Part shown: positions 33,740 to 45,408 of the stretch, one piece after another
Layout: every line of letters begins with the position of its first letter
Position numbering within the stretch: position 1 is the stretch's first letter
Assembly: GCF_019112545.1 (NCBI RefSeq)
Contig: NW_025064882.1
Location: forward strand, 2,162,971-2,226,970
Length of the DNA stretch: 64,000 bases
Source of the DNA: Guyanagaster necrorhizus
Lineage: Eukaryota; Basidiomycota; Agaricomycetes; Agaricales; Physalacriaceae
Direction of reading: 5' to 3'
The notes under the pieces: generated by a model
What the model saw: only the letters and a program-made list of their open reading frames with translations
What the model was told of the DNA's origin: nothing
Databases searched by the model: none
Made by a program: the position numbers and the translations under genes

Positions 33740-36700
33740 ATGTCGGACCTAGACGAACACGAACACATGCACAACGACGCTGATGATATGATGCAGGACG
33801 AAGAGGAAGAAGAAGCTCAAAGTGAAACCGATCACGGCCAACCTCGACGGCGTCATTACGATGAAGACGAGGAGGACGAGGAGGACGAGGAGGACGACGA
33901 AGAGGAAGTATCAGGTAGAAAGCCGAAGAAACGCAAGGTGTGTCTTCAAATGTAATACTACGGCAGCAAAGAAATTTGACTCTATGTGCAGAGGAAACAG
34001 GGCGCAAGCCGTTTCATTGATCTCGAAGCTGAAGTCAGTGACGAGGATGAAGGTGAAGAAGACGATGAAGACTATGGCGGTGGTAAGCGTGCACTCTGAC
34101 TGACTCGGAACTGTGCTCACCTCTTTTCCAGATGGTTTCATTGAACATATGGACGGCGGCATCGACGAGGATGTGGGTAGGGCACATCATGCCCGACTTG
34201 ACAGTAAAACTTTCGACGGGGAAGATAGAACTGCTGAAGAAATTGCCACGGATCTGAAGCATCGCTACGGTGGCCGAAATGCGGTTCGCTACAGTGGTGA
34301 CATGAATGAGGTTCCTCAACGGCTTCTCATGCCTTCCGTGCACGATGCTAGTCTATGGCAGGTTAAGGTCAAGGTATGGCAAAATCTTGGTATATACAGC
34401 ATAGTTCTTATAAGTTTGCCAGCCCGGTCGTGAACGCGACATCGTGTTCACTCTCATGCGAAAGTTTATCGACATGGAATTCACCGCACGACCGTTGCAA
34501 ATCCTGTCAGCCTTCGAACGTGACACCCTACCTGGGATGATATACGTTGAAGCTCGGAGCTCCAAGCAGGTGAAAGATGCATGTAAGGGCCTTAGCGGCG
34601 CCTATACCGTCAAAGTGAACCTTGTTCCCATCGAAGAAATGGCCTCCTTATTGCAAATCCGGAAAAAAGAGCTCACAGTGACACCGGGCAGCTGGGTTCG
34701 TATCAAGCGAGGAAAATATCTGGGAGATCTCGCCCAGGTCGTGGACGTAACGGAAAATGGAGAGGATGTTGGCCTGAAGTTCATTCCTCGTATTGACCTG
34801 AACCCACGAGATGATGGTTCGCTAGATGCTCTTGGAAAAAAACGGAAGAAAGGCTCTACCGCGGCTGGAACCATGCGCCCTCCCCAGAAGCCGTTCAACT
34901 TCGAGGAAGTGGTAAAAGTTTACGGACGACAAGCGGTGGCCAAGCGAAATCAGGTCTACGTGTTCCAGGGTGATACGTACAAGGATGGTTTCATCGAGAA
35001 GGACTTCAAGCTGAACGCTTTATCTCTGGACGATGTCAACCCAACTTTGGACGAGATTACCCAGTTCTCGCGTAGACAGGACGGTCTGGGTGGTGAAAAC
35101 CCGGTCGACTTGTCTATCATCGCGGAGGCCTCCCGGAAAGCAGCTGTCTCTGTGCTACAGCCTGGTGATCATGTTGAGGTATTTGAGGGTGAGCAAGCCG
35201 GTGTGCACGGTACTGTTGAAGAGGTGTCAGGCGATGTCGTGACTATCACTGCCGCTGGTCTTGATATCGAAGGCCAAAAAGTCGACATTCCTGCTAGGAG
35301 CGTCAGGAAACGCTTCAAACCTGGAGACCACGTCAAGGTGATGACCGGAAAGAATGCTGATGAGACTGGATTGGTGGTGGCCGTTGCAGACAATATCGTC
35401 ACCTTTTTGTCTGACATGTCCATGAAAGAGGTATGCCTGCAGTCATTTGTTTTGTCATTTATCCAATATTTGTTCAGGTTTCTGTATTCTCAAAAGACCT
35501 CCGTGAAGCTGCAGAAGTTGGTTCTGGTACCAACATTGTGGGAGATTACGAGCTGCATGATCTTGTTCAGCTTGAGTAAGTCGTCTTTTCAAAGCCTTCC
35601 GTCAATTCTCTGAACTTTCAAAAGCCTTCAAACTGTAGGCGTTATATTTAAGACTGAAAGAGACTCGTTTCGGGTCCTGGATCAAAATGGCCAAGTTCGA
35701 ATTGTCCAGCCTCGTCAGATTACAATGAGACGAGATTCTCGGCGTGCAATTGCCACAGATCACGATGGCCATGAACTGCGCGTAGAGGACAACGTCAAAG
35801 AAGTAGATGGCGAGGTACGTGCTTTACCTCAGTTTTCCCACTCATCAGCCTCAATTATGTGTAGGGTCGCAAAGGACAAGTTCTACACATTCATCAATCA
35901 TTCTTTGCCTTCCTCTACAATCGTGAAATATCCGAGAATGGAGGGATATTTGTCACACGCGCTAGATCATTGGTGTCATTGGCACCAAAATCCAGTGTCT
36001 TTCCCAAGCCAGGGGCAGATTTATCTAAGATGAACCCTGCTCTTGCCCTCCACCCAGGTGGAATGGCCGGTTCCAGCATTGGGCGGGGGCCCCGGGACCG
36101 TATGATTGGAATTATCGTGCAGATCACTCGAGGTCCTCATAAGGGGTACGTTGGAACCATTAAAGATACCAACGGTCCAATCGCTCGAGTTGAGCTGAAT
36201 ACCAACAACAAAGTTGTGACGATCGAGAAGACGAAACTTATAGAACGCAAGTGAGTATTACTCTTCTTCCGTGATGATAACGCATATCAACATTCGTCAC
36301 GATGCAGTACCCCAGGATCCAACCGTCAATTCGCAGACCGACTTAAAGCTATGGGCCCACCAGGCGAACCAGGTAAGCCATGGGGAACCCGATCAGTAAA
36401 TCCGTACGCATCGGGAGGAAGTACGCCTACTTGGGGTGCTGGTAGTCGGACACCTGCGTGGGCTGGAGGCGGTCGTACTCCCAATCCTTCATCGGATTCT
36501 CGTACGCCAGCTTGGAATGCATCCTCACGGACGCCTAACCCATATGCTAACAATGCACAAACTCCGGCATGGAATGTATCCTCGCGGACTCCAAACCCAT
36601 ATGCCGATGGAGGCAAGACACCGGCGTGGAATGTCAGTTCACGGACGCCAAATCCGTATGCCAGCAACAATGGTGGTGCTACACCTGCAAGGAATGCTTG

Positions 36701-37443
36701 GGGGGGAGCAACCCCTGGCAGGAATGCCTGGGATACGAGTACTGGATGGGGCGATGGTTGGGTGGGTATTTTGTTTATGATCAGCGTTAATAGTAGCTTA
36801 ATCTGGATCAAAGAATGCCGCGCCCACACCGGCTGCAGCAACGTCACCTGCGTACGCTGCACCGACACCCGGACCTGGGACCTACGATGCTGCTACGCCG
36901 TTTAGCTACGGGGCGGGCGCTATGTCAGCACAGACACCCGTATCAGCTCCGACGCCTGCTGCCGGAGGATGGCGTGAGGAAGAATCAGAAGGTCCGTTCA
37001 TTGTTATACCAGGAAGACATTGACCTTAACATTTTGCAGGTCTTTCTGAGGAATGGCTCCTTGACAACGCCTTGAGCAATGTCTTGCAGCGCATCAAGAT
37101 ACGTATTGAAGGGTCTCGCAACTACAATTACCTGGATGGAAAGTATGAAGGGCTCACCGGTCGGGTGATGGCCGCGACACGGGTGGGAACAAACATGGAA
37201 CAGACAGCAACGATTGCCTTCGATAATGGAGAACAGCGGCCAATACTGATGAAATATGTTGTTCCTATGCAGCCTAGTGGGCTAGATGGAGAGAATGGGG
37301 TTCTACTGGATGGCCCGTATAAAGGTCGGGAGGCACGGGTGAGGTCATTGAGTGAAGATGGCATGTTAACTTGTCACGGGGATTTTGGATTTGCAGAGAT
37401 TCCACAAGATAAGTTTGCCATCTTGACAGTTGCTCCTGCATAG
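33740..37443 (+). CDS. SPT5: transcription elongation factor SPT5
   Basis: Ten exons (33740-33937, 33992-34082, 34132-34373, 34423-35430, 35478-35575, 35625-35814, 35865-36250, 36308-36761, 36814-36991, 37040-37443) give 1082 residues, the usual SPT5 size. SPT5 pairs with SPT4 on RNA polymerase II and travels with it. Order of domains: a very acidic N-terminus with a repeated GAGGAC tract; the NGN domain starting PGRERDIVFTLMRKF and containing PGMIYVEARSSKQV; several KOW motifs (PGSWVRIKRGKYLGDLA, PGDHVEVFEGEQAGV, PGDHVKVMTGKNADETG, RGPHKGYVGTIKD, LDGPYKGREARV). A C-terminal repeat region with repeats of the type SRTPNPYA...TPAWN lies between the last two KOWs and is the expected target of CDK9/Bur1 phosphorylation. 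Intact. Confidence 0.95.
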
Positions 37444-37890
37444 TTACTATTATCGTTCTAATCTGTACCTTTTTACTTAAGTATATATCATGTAATGGAT
37501 GGCTTGGTTCAACCAGCAGGAGATTCCTGGCGCTGGCTCCGAGCAGAATGATAGACCCCGTCTTTTCAAAAACTTTGACCTCTTGACTAAGGCCTCGATC
37601 CTCACTCAGTGTATCATATGTATGCAGCTTCCAGCAGCTTATGCTTATGAGAACCAGCGCGAAGTCACCAGATATCAGGACGACGCTGACCGTTAAGACC
37701 TGAAATCTCCAAACGGTGAATAGCATACATATTTAGGACGTAAAGCATCCATTCAGTCGCCAATTCCTTCATAGTATACCTTTGGTCATATTCGTGATCA
37801 ACTAGCGAGTTGTGATAGTGTATCGTCATCAAGAACATCCATAAATACTATTATACAACTGTTCTATCGTGTCTTTCCATTACAACAATA

Positions 37891-40800
37891 TCAGCGTCCA
37901 TAACCTGGCCCTTGTCCCCGTGGCGGGTACCCATAAGGATGAGAGGGCGGAGTGAACCCTTGATATTGCTGCTGCTGACCATTTTGAGTCTGATAAGATA
38001 ACGGTGCAGGCGGGGACGGCATCCACTGTGATTGATTCTGGTATTGTAGCTGGTGAGGAACCGGCGGTACCGACATCTGTCGAGAGGGTGAACTTGTTTG
38101 GTACTGACTCGGAGGTGCAGATGGGGTAGCCATGCCAAACATACCAAGGTTGGCATAAGGGTCATTCTGTTGCGTGGGGGGCGAAGAAGAATATGACTCT
38201 TGAGGTTGTGGGGGAGGCGGAGGAGGTAGATAAGAAGCTGAAGATGGCGGCGGCGGTGGCGGTGGCGGCAATGAGGAAGTGAATGTAGATGAAGGTGAGA
38301 GAGAGGAAGAAGCATACGTAGATGAAAGCGGAGGCGGGGAAAGGGGCGAGGAAGCAAAGTTATATGATGAAGGTGAATATGATTGTTGCGAGGGAGACGC
38401 CGTATTCTGCCATGAACGGCCCACAGGCGTCGGAGATCCTCGCAGATTCATGGAGGAGAATGCTGAGTTAAGGTCCCCTGATGTAGGTGGAGGCGGCAAA
38501 GGAGGCTTTGGGGCTAAAGGTGGACGTGGCGCAGATGCGGAAGAAAGCCGCTTTTCCACCTCAATTTGAGATACTAGATTGTCTTTTTCAGCGACTCTTC
38601 CGGCAATGAAAGACTTGACATTTTCGTAGAGGCTATTCGTCAAACCCGTCAGGTCATTGTAAAATTGCAATCCTTTGCTGTTGTGATAAATCAGTAGGCA
38701 GACGAACAGGAAAAAGCAAGGATACGCACGCTAAACCATCTCGGACCTCCATGTACACATCTCGAGCTCGAGAGAAGCGCCGGACTGTGTCCTTTTTACG
38801 CTTTTCTCTTTCCTCCCATTTACGAGCTCCAGGACCACGATCGGCAAGATCCTTTAGACTCTTCCATAGCGTCGCGATCTCCTGCAAAGCGACGCCCTGG
38901 TGTTGCAGCGTCGCCTCTAAGCGCTGCTGGTATGGACGGAACTTCTCCAATTCCGCAGCAAATAGAGTCGGCTCTACTCCAGTATTGCGTCGATTCAGCA
39001 AAAGAAGATGCGAAACATCGTCGGTTTGGACCTAAAAAAGATAAGAATGTGTGTTATTATCAACCAGAATTTTGCATACCTTTTCCTTGAGATCCTTCAA
39101 AATTTCATTTCTCTCCCTAGCAATCTTGTTAAGCCGCCCCATTCGCTCCTCGATCTCTGCTACAAAGTTGCCAATTTTGGCTTGTTCCTGTGCATCGCTT
39201 CCTTCGTTCAAGTCCAGATCTAGGATGTTTTCAGTTCCGTTTCCTCCATGCTCAGTACTAGCTCTGAACACATCTTCCAACTGGGGGCTTAAGAGAAGCC
39301 CAATGTCGCTCTTTACCGACTGCCACATCATCGCAACCTGTTGATCCGAAAGCGCAGCAGCATCCAGAGTGGTAAAATGAGACTTGAGATCCTGTCTGTA
39401 CGACTTCCCCACGCCCGCCGATGGTTCCTGTGTCCAAAGATGCTCGTACTTCACCCTCATCATCTCACAATTGCGCGATTCAGAGTCCAGGTCCTGCGAG
39501 ATGGTCTCTAGTTGTTGCCGTACACCATTCTTGAGCTGTGAAAGCTGCGCCACAAGAGTCTCAACGCCTTCTCTCTCTTCAATCAAGGAGATATCATCTT
39601 TCCACCTTCGCACATCCACTGGGATTTCATCCGCTCCACCAACCTCCCCTTCTGCCATTGCCCGGAACCTGGTCAAACCATCTTTTATGCCCAAGCCATC
39701 CAACACACTCCGAACTTCGCCTTCAGCACCTTCTGCCTTCTCCACCTCGCCACGAACAAGTTTTGCCTTCTCTTCCGAATACACGCTGGCACTTTCATGG
39801 ACACTCAATGGGACAAGCCGCAGGAATAAATCTTGCCCAATCGTCTTTTGCACCTCAGACGTCCCATAAACTTCTTGTATCGGGATAGGATTAGCCACAA
39901 CAATCTTGTCGATTGCTGGGAGCACTTCAGGTGCAGGTAACACAGCGTTGTATATGAGGTCATTTTCGCGCTGTGCTTCAGATTTGCGGTCCGAGCAGAC
40001 GGCAAGGTGGGCTTTCATGCGGTCTTGTAATGCAGTGCTGGCATCTACAGGGAGAGTAGGCGACACTGTTGATGTGAATAAAGACGATGCGGTTCGGGAG
40101 GCTTCCTTTGCGAGGCTTTCGGCAAGATTAAAGCGTACGAGCGCGTCGCCATGCTTTCCAGCGGTGTTATCACCCAGCCCACGGTAATAGTGAGACAGGG
40201 AGGTAAAATATTTCGCTTTCACCTGGGCATTCAATTAGTGTCCACGAACATTGCATAGATACCATCTAACCAGTCCAATGAGGCAAGAAGAGGGAGCGTA
40301 CCTGAAGGAGAGTCACCCAATTTCGATCAAAGATGCCCTTGCCCATAAATTCCTTGACTTCCTCCGTCAACGAATTGTACATTGAAGCTGCCTGAGCCCC
40401 AACTTTGGACACCAAAACAATGCCTTTCTTCTCCTCAGTGCACTTTTCAAAGAAAACCTCTGTTGCTTGCGCCAATATGACGCTGACAAGAAACTTGACA
40501 ACCTCTCGACTTAGATCAGTCGATGGCGCGTGGAGAAAGTTCTCGTTGATATACGTTAACATGCCCGCGCAAGTCTTGAAGTAGTAGAAAGCACGTTTGA
40601 GACCCTCCGGATCAGATCTGCTCTGTGAGGCAGCGATAGCTGAGTGTGTCCCAGCTATCTGGAATAGTATCGATGCCTTCTCGTACGCAATGGATGTCTG
40701 CGTCGTTAATTTGTTCGTAAATGCGTCTCTCCAAGGAAAGGTGACTTTTATTTCGGAGAACCTAAGCTCGAGGAGCTCGAGCTGGCCAAAATACTTGTAT

Positions 40801-41050
40801 AAGAGATCGCGAGCTAGGTGTTATGAGTAAGCTTTACTGCGGCGCTAAAGGTAAGATACGCACCAGTCGTATCGCTGCCTGCGCCCCGTACAGCGTCTTG
40901 GCGACATCTCTGTAGTGCCGCGCACTCAGCGGCGTAGTTATCTGGGTTCTCTCCGTAAGAGTGGGCGATAAGAGAGCGAATCGGGGTCGTCCAGTCGACT
41001 TCCTCTGTCGTCTTCTTGGGAATAGATAGCATTGGCGATTGGTTAGCCAT
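37891..41050 (-). CDS. BRO1: BRO1/ALIX-family endosomal sorting protein
   Basis: Large gene with at least five exons. The N-terminal BRO1 domain starts LSIPKKTTEEVDW and includes RDLLYKYFGQLELLELRF, FPWRDAF and YEKASILFQIAGTHSAIA. It continues with AKYFTSLSHYYRGLGD across an intron. The middle is a long coiled-coil V-type domain (about residues 380-750; KDDISLIEEREGVETL). The C-terminus is a Pro-rich tail with poly-Pro runs and Ser/Tyr/Gln-rich sequence ending GYPPRGQGPGYGR. BRO1 proteins bind ESCRT-III Snf7 and recruit the deubiquitinase Doa4 in multivesicular body formation. Start at 41050 (MANQSP). It is divergent from MIC10 with only 155 bases between ATGs, so the two probably share a promoter. 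Confidence 0.92.
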
Positions 41051-41205
41051 CTTGGGGGTCGTTGGTAAGAGTACAGACTCTGCGGCACCAGATATATAGG
41101 GTGGAGAGCACTGCGAGCTGCGGAGGCGATCGTTGGTAGATGATGATGGTCCAGTAGAAAGGACGTCACCGACCCGGTTTCGGCAAGTCTCTCTTCTTGA
41201 CATCC

Positions 41206-41696
41206 ATGTCGTCGACAAGCAAGCCTGTATCCAGCGAAGATATTCTCGGCCAAAAGGCAAGTAGAAACTTTTCTTTATAACGGAATAACCTGCTTATATT
41301 TTCCGGTAGTATGACCGCTGCTGTACGTTCTGTCTCGATCCATGTTGACTTTGCCATCCTGACGGGAACTCGCGGAAAACAGTGGCGGACCTGTTGGTGA
41401 AAGCGTGCGTATCACTCTTGTGCTTGCAGGGAATTTTCAATGCTTATAGTGCACGTATGCAGTGGTGTAGGCTTCAGTGTGGGCGTCGTTGCCTCTGTCA
41501 TACTATTCCGACGTCGGTGTACCAGCAAATCTTGTCATTGCTCCTCCTGATATCATTCCTACTAGGACGTACATGGCCTATCGCGCTATCTACAGGCTTC
41601 GGCGCAGGAGCCGCCTACGCCGACTGCGACCGCTCCTTCAACCCTGCGAGAATACCTGGCACGCGCATCATCACTTCCAAGGAGGAGCTAAAATAG
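41206..41696 (+). CDS. MIC10: MICOS complex subunit MIC10
   Basis: Five exons (41206-41256, 41310-41322, 41383-41404, 41463-41512, 41566-41696) give 88 residues. MIC10 bends the mitochondrial inner membrane at crista junctions. The N-terminus SSEDILGQK is followed by YDRCLADLLVKAG. Two membrane hairpin helices carry the glycine motifs GVGFSVGVV and TGFGAGAAYADC, both needed for oligomerisation in the family. The usual Trp of the KWDR motif is Tyr here. Exon 2 is only 13 nt and intron 1 has a GC donor (AAG-GCAAGT). Reading through to the nearest GT donor would hit a stop, so the GC site is needed. All five joins keep the frame. The first ATG lies 155 bases from the BRO1 start on the other strand. 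Confidence 0.88.
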
Positions 41697-42760
41697 AGGT
41701 CTTGACGAGAGACGGACAGCAGCTAGACTTTTTGTTATAAATGCATCGGCCGGTAATCAGCTATCATTAAACGACCAGCATCATTCCTGCACCTTCAATT
41801 ACGCGTCATGTCCTCTCGCTCTTGTTCTCTACTCCAGCTTTGCACTCCTGTTTCCGTCTTCGACCCGGATATTGTTCTCTGAGGCTCTCCCAAGACCAAA
41901 CGCTTGTATAAAACAACTACGCAGAAAATCTAAGGGTGTGCTGACACGTTAAAAAAGTTGCCAACGAACAGGAAGTCACCCCTATCAGGGGAACTAAGGC
42001 GAGTATTCGAGTTGCCTGGCGTCCAGTGATTGGCAGTTCTTTTGGTATCTTTCTTTCTGCCATGGTTGCGCAGAGGAACAACGTCGACGCGTTAGCGAGA
42101 GCAACTCACGTAACGACATTTTCCGAATGTTACGCGTGACATAGAACTACGTGACAGTGCCTGTCCTCTCGTCTGTTCTCATTTTCGACGTACTAAAAGT
42201 GTTTTCAGATGATATTATTGACTCTGTGAAGACTCAACAAGTCAACAACCCTTCAAAATGCCTTTTGAAATGCTGCCTGTCTACTTCTTGACGGCCAGCT
42301 CCACTACCGCCCTTGACTTACATGCACGGTGCCTTATCCCGGGCCAGCCTAGCTCTTGTCCACATCGACCTGGCGCGATGATCGCCCCTCTACATTGGCG
42401 TCAAACTACTCATCTATCCGAATTTCGCTGGGTAGTTCTCTATCCCGTGTTTGATCAGTCTTGGATAATCAGTCCGTCCATGAACGATAAGGACGGCTCG
42501 TTCCGGCTTTCTGCTGCAATGAACTCTATTGAATGTTCTTACCGTAAACTGTGCCGTTATTGCGTGGGTACATATTTCTCTCTTAGCCTCATTCTTGGCC
42601 CACTACCAGGCCACTATACTCCACTCTAGACCACGGGAAATCAGCTGGCTTTTGTCACAATATGTCCGTTTGCGCTTAGCACGTCGAGTCACTCTCACGA
42701 TGCTGATAATTCCGTCCTTGAGCTTCTTCACACCCGGTGATTTGCTCATTACCTGTTACC
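41697..42760. other. intergenic with an unsupported 123-codon frame
   Basis: About 1 kb. A frame at 42258-42629 begins with ATG in a decent context (CAAAATGCC) but resembles nothing and has no splice support. No repeats seen. Confidence 0.35.
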
Positions 42761-43114
42761 ATGTCCGAGCAACCGACAATGGTTAATCCGGTTCCATCCA
42801 CTTTCTTATCCCTTCTACTGATTCATAATGTTCAGACTGTTCAAGTCGAACTACCTGCGGAATACTATGCGGCCCTGGAGGAGCTGCGAGTGAGTAGATG
42901 ATGACATCCAATCCAATCAACCGCTTACTGTTGCACCCTTTAGACCATCCGTATAGCACAACTGGCCTCTGTTGATCTGCAGCGCGAGATGGCGGGATAC
43001 TTTACGGAGTTGAATGTATGGCTTGAGGAACAAGTTCGGCGGCGTCAAGATGAGATACAGGCACTTAAAAACCAAGTTGACGGGTTGCGAGAGCAGGTTC
43101 GCTCGCGGAGATAA
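42761..43114 (+). CDS. small coiled-coil protein, 99 residues
   Basis: Two exons (42761-42889 and 42944-43114) join exactly at a codon boundary. The second exon is almost entirely helical with heptad spacing and many Gln, Glu and Arg (LEEQVRRRQDEIQALKNQVD), predicting a coiled coil. The first exon carries VQVELPAEYYAALEELR. I do not recognise the family; it has no signal peptide or membrane segment. It sits upstream of UDP-glucose dehydrogenase in the same direction, 559 bases apart. Could be a subunit of a larger complex; that is speculation. Confidence 0.6.
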
Positions 43115-43673
43115 GCAAGCAGCGTGAAACACTTTTTTTCAGCATGCTCTGAGCACACGATGTGGCTATTAGGTCGGATTTCACGGCGGGTGCAGGCGTG
43201 GACCGAATAACTGACACCTTCCCGCAGCTGGGTTCGCGTGGATCTTGAAGGACATTGCTGACATTGTCCAGCTTTTTTCCGAAAAATTTAGTGGCCGCGC
43301 TCCAAAACGGCGCCTTGGACGATTCCAGGGGGTCCAGGCAGCAATGATCGCGATCAATATACGTACTCTTCCGACCGCCAACCACACAAATCCGTCTCCG
43401 CGTGGAATGGACGTTGGCTAGGGGTAGTTTTGCCTCAGCACTTTACGGCCAGTATACCAGAGCATATAATGGCTTATTCCATAGTATAGAATACAGAACA
43501 TGAAAAACACGAAAATCCAAAGGAAAAGAACAACAATCGATCTCTTAAAAACGGGACGGTGAGATAAGGCTGATCTAAGCGAGATCTGGTAAACAACATG
43601 GGCGCTCATATTTGGTCAAGTACTCCTTTTCGCTCCTTTTCCTTAAAATCCAACTTGTTTCCGTTCTCTCATC
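43115..43673. other. UGDH promoter region
   Basis: About 560 bases between the coiled-coil gene and UGDH. Only short frames on both strands. No TATA box close to the start could be identified with confidence. Confidence 0.35.
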
Positions 43674-45408
43674 ATGGCTCCCGTCCAAGTCAAGAAAATC
43701 TGCTGCAGTACGTCCATGTATTACCTGTTCTTATTGTGCGTCTTGCTGACTGCTGCCCAGTTGGTGCTGGATACGTTGGTACGACACGTTCGTCCCTTTT
43801 TCCAGGGGATCGCTAATGCTCGCCTGGTAGGCGGCCCAACATGTGCAGTCATCGCACTCAAGTGCCCGCAGATCCAGGTCACCATCGTTGACCTCAACCA
43901 GCAGCGTATCGATGCGTGGAACAGTCCTAGTTTCGACATTCCTATCTACGAGCCCGGTCTGGTCAACGTCGTGCGGCAGTGCCGAGGCCACAATCTCTTT
44001 TTCTCGACGGACGTTACCAAGGGCATCCAGGAGGCCGACCTCATCTTCGTCAGTGTCAACACTCCGACTAAGAAGAGTGGCGTTGGGGCTGGATTTGCGG
44101 CTGACCTCAAGTACGCTCTTGTTTCATTCTGTTATTGCTCAGTGCCTCACGTAAAATTCAGCTATGTTGAGCTCGCGACGCGCCAAATTGCCGCCGTTGC
44201 TACGTCTTCGAAGATTGTCGTAGAGAAGTCTACTGTCCCGTGTCGCACGGCCGAGTCTATGCGCACGATCCTTGAGGCTAACTCCAAACCCAACTGCCGC
44301 TTCGATATCCTATCTAACCCCGAATTCTTGGCAGAGGGCACTGCGATTACGGATCTTTTCAGCCCTGATCGTGTCCTGATCGGTTCTCTGCAGACACCGG
44401 AAGGTAGGGATGCTTGCGAGTCGCTTACACAGGTGTACGCCAACTGGGTCCCGAAGGATCGCATTCTCAATGTCGGCTTGTGGTCTTCTGAGCTTTCCAA
44501 GCTCGCTGCCAATGCTATGCTTGCTCAGCGTATCTCTTCCATCAACGCCCTCTCCGCCATTTGCGAGGCTACCGGTGCCAACATTGATGAAGTCGCTCAC
44601 GCTGTTGGGTACGATTCACGTGTAGGCCCCAAGTTCCTCAAGGCGTCCGTTGGATTTGGTGGATCTTGTTTCCAGAAAGATATCCTAAATTTGGTTTATC
44701 TCTCTGAGAGTTTGCACCTGCCGGAAGTCGCGGCGTACTGGCGGCAGGTGGTGGAGATGAATGAGTATCAGAAGGCCAGGTTCTCAAAGAGGGTCGTGGA
44801 CACTTTGTTCAACACCATCACCGGAAAGGTGGGAATCATTTTCCCCTGACATGAGACAAGGCTGACTTGACTGCCTCCTATAACAGAAAATTGCAGTCCT
44901 TGGCTTCGCATTCAAAGCCGATACTGGCGATACCCGAGAATCCGCAGCCATTACACTCATTAAAAATTTCCAGAATGAGAAGGCCAAGGTCAGCATATAC
45001 GATCCGCAGGTCCCGGAATCGCAGATCTGGAGCGACTTGCTGGAGGTGAACCCTGGTACACCGCTGGATGCCAGTACGTCTTTGTCGCACCTCGCCTTGT
45101 AGCAGAGAAGTCTGACTATCTGTTTCCAGTCAAGAAGCAGGTGACAATATCATCCTCTGCTATTGAGGCATGCATGAATGCTGAGGCGGTGGTGATCGCG
45201 ACCGAATGGAATGAGTTCAGGTTCATCGCATGGGAGGAGGTGTACTCGCATATGAACAAGCCGGCATTCGTGTTTGATGGACGGATGCTGGTCGATGCGG
45301 ACAAGCTGAGGGAGATCGGATTCAAGGTTCGTTAATCCTACTGGGTAATGAACTACATCGCTGATATTTTGCTGATAGGTGACTGTTATTGGTCGGGGTG
45401 CTGTATAA
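43674..45408 (+). CDS. UDP-glucose 6-dehydrogenase
   Basis: Oxidises UDP-glucose twice to UDP-glucuronate with NAD+, feeding UDP-xylose and wall or glycan precursors. Seven exons (43674-43707, 43761-43778, 43831-44110, 44162-44828, 44887-45073, 45130-45326, 45379-45408) give 470 residues, normal for the family. The NAD-binding GAGYVGG is encoded almost entirely by the 18-nt exon 2. Further motifs: [55 protein letters not shown], the catalytic Cys in [11 protein letters not shown], and the second nucleotide domain [16 protein letters not shown]. The protein ends with VTVIGRGAV, supplied by the last 30-nt exon. Start ATG at 43674. Intact. Confidence 0.94.

Noticed and set aside
42258..42629. 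123-codon frame with a good ATG context
   Set aside because: No resemblance to any family and no continuation into flanking exons.
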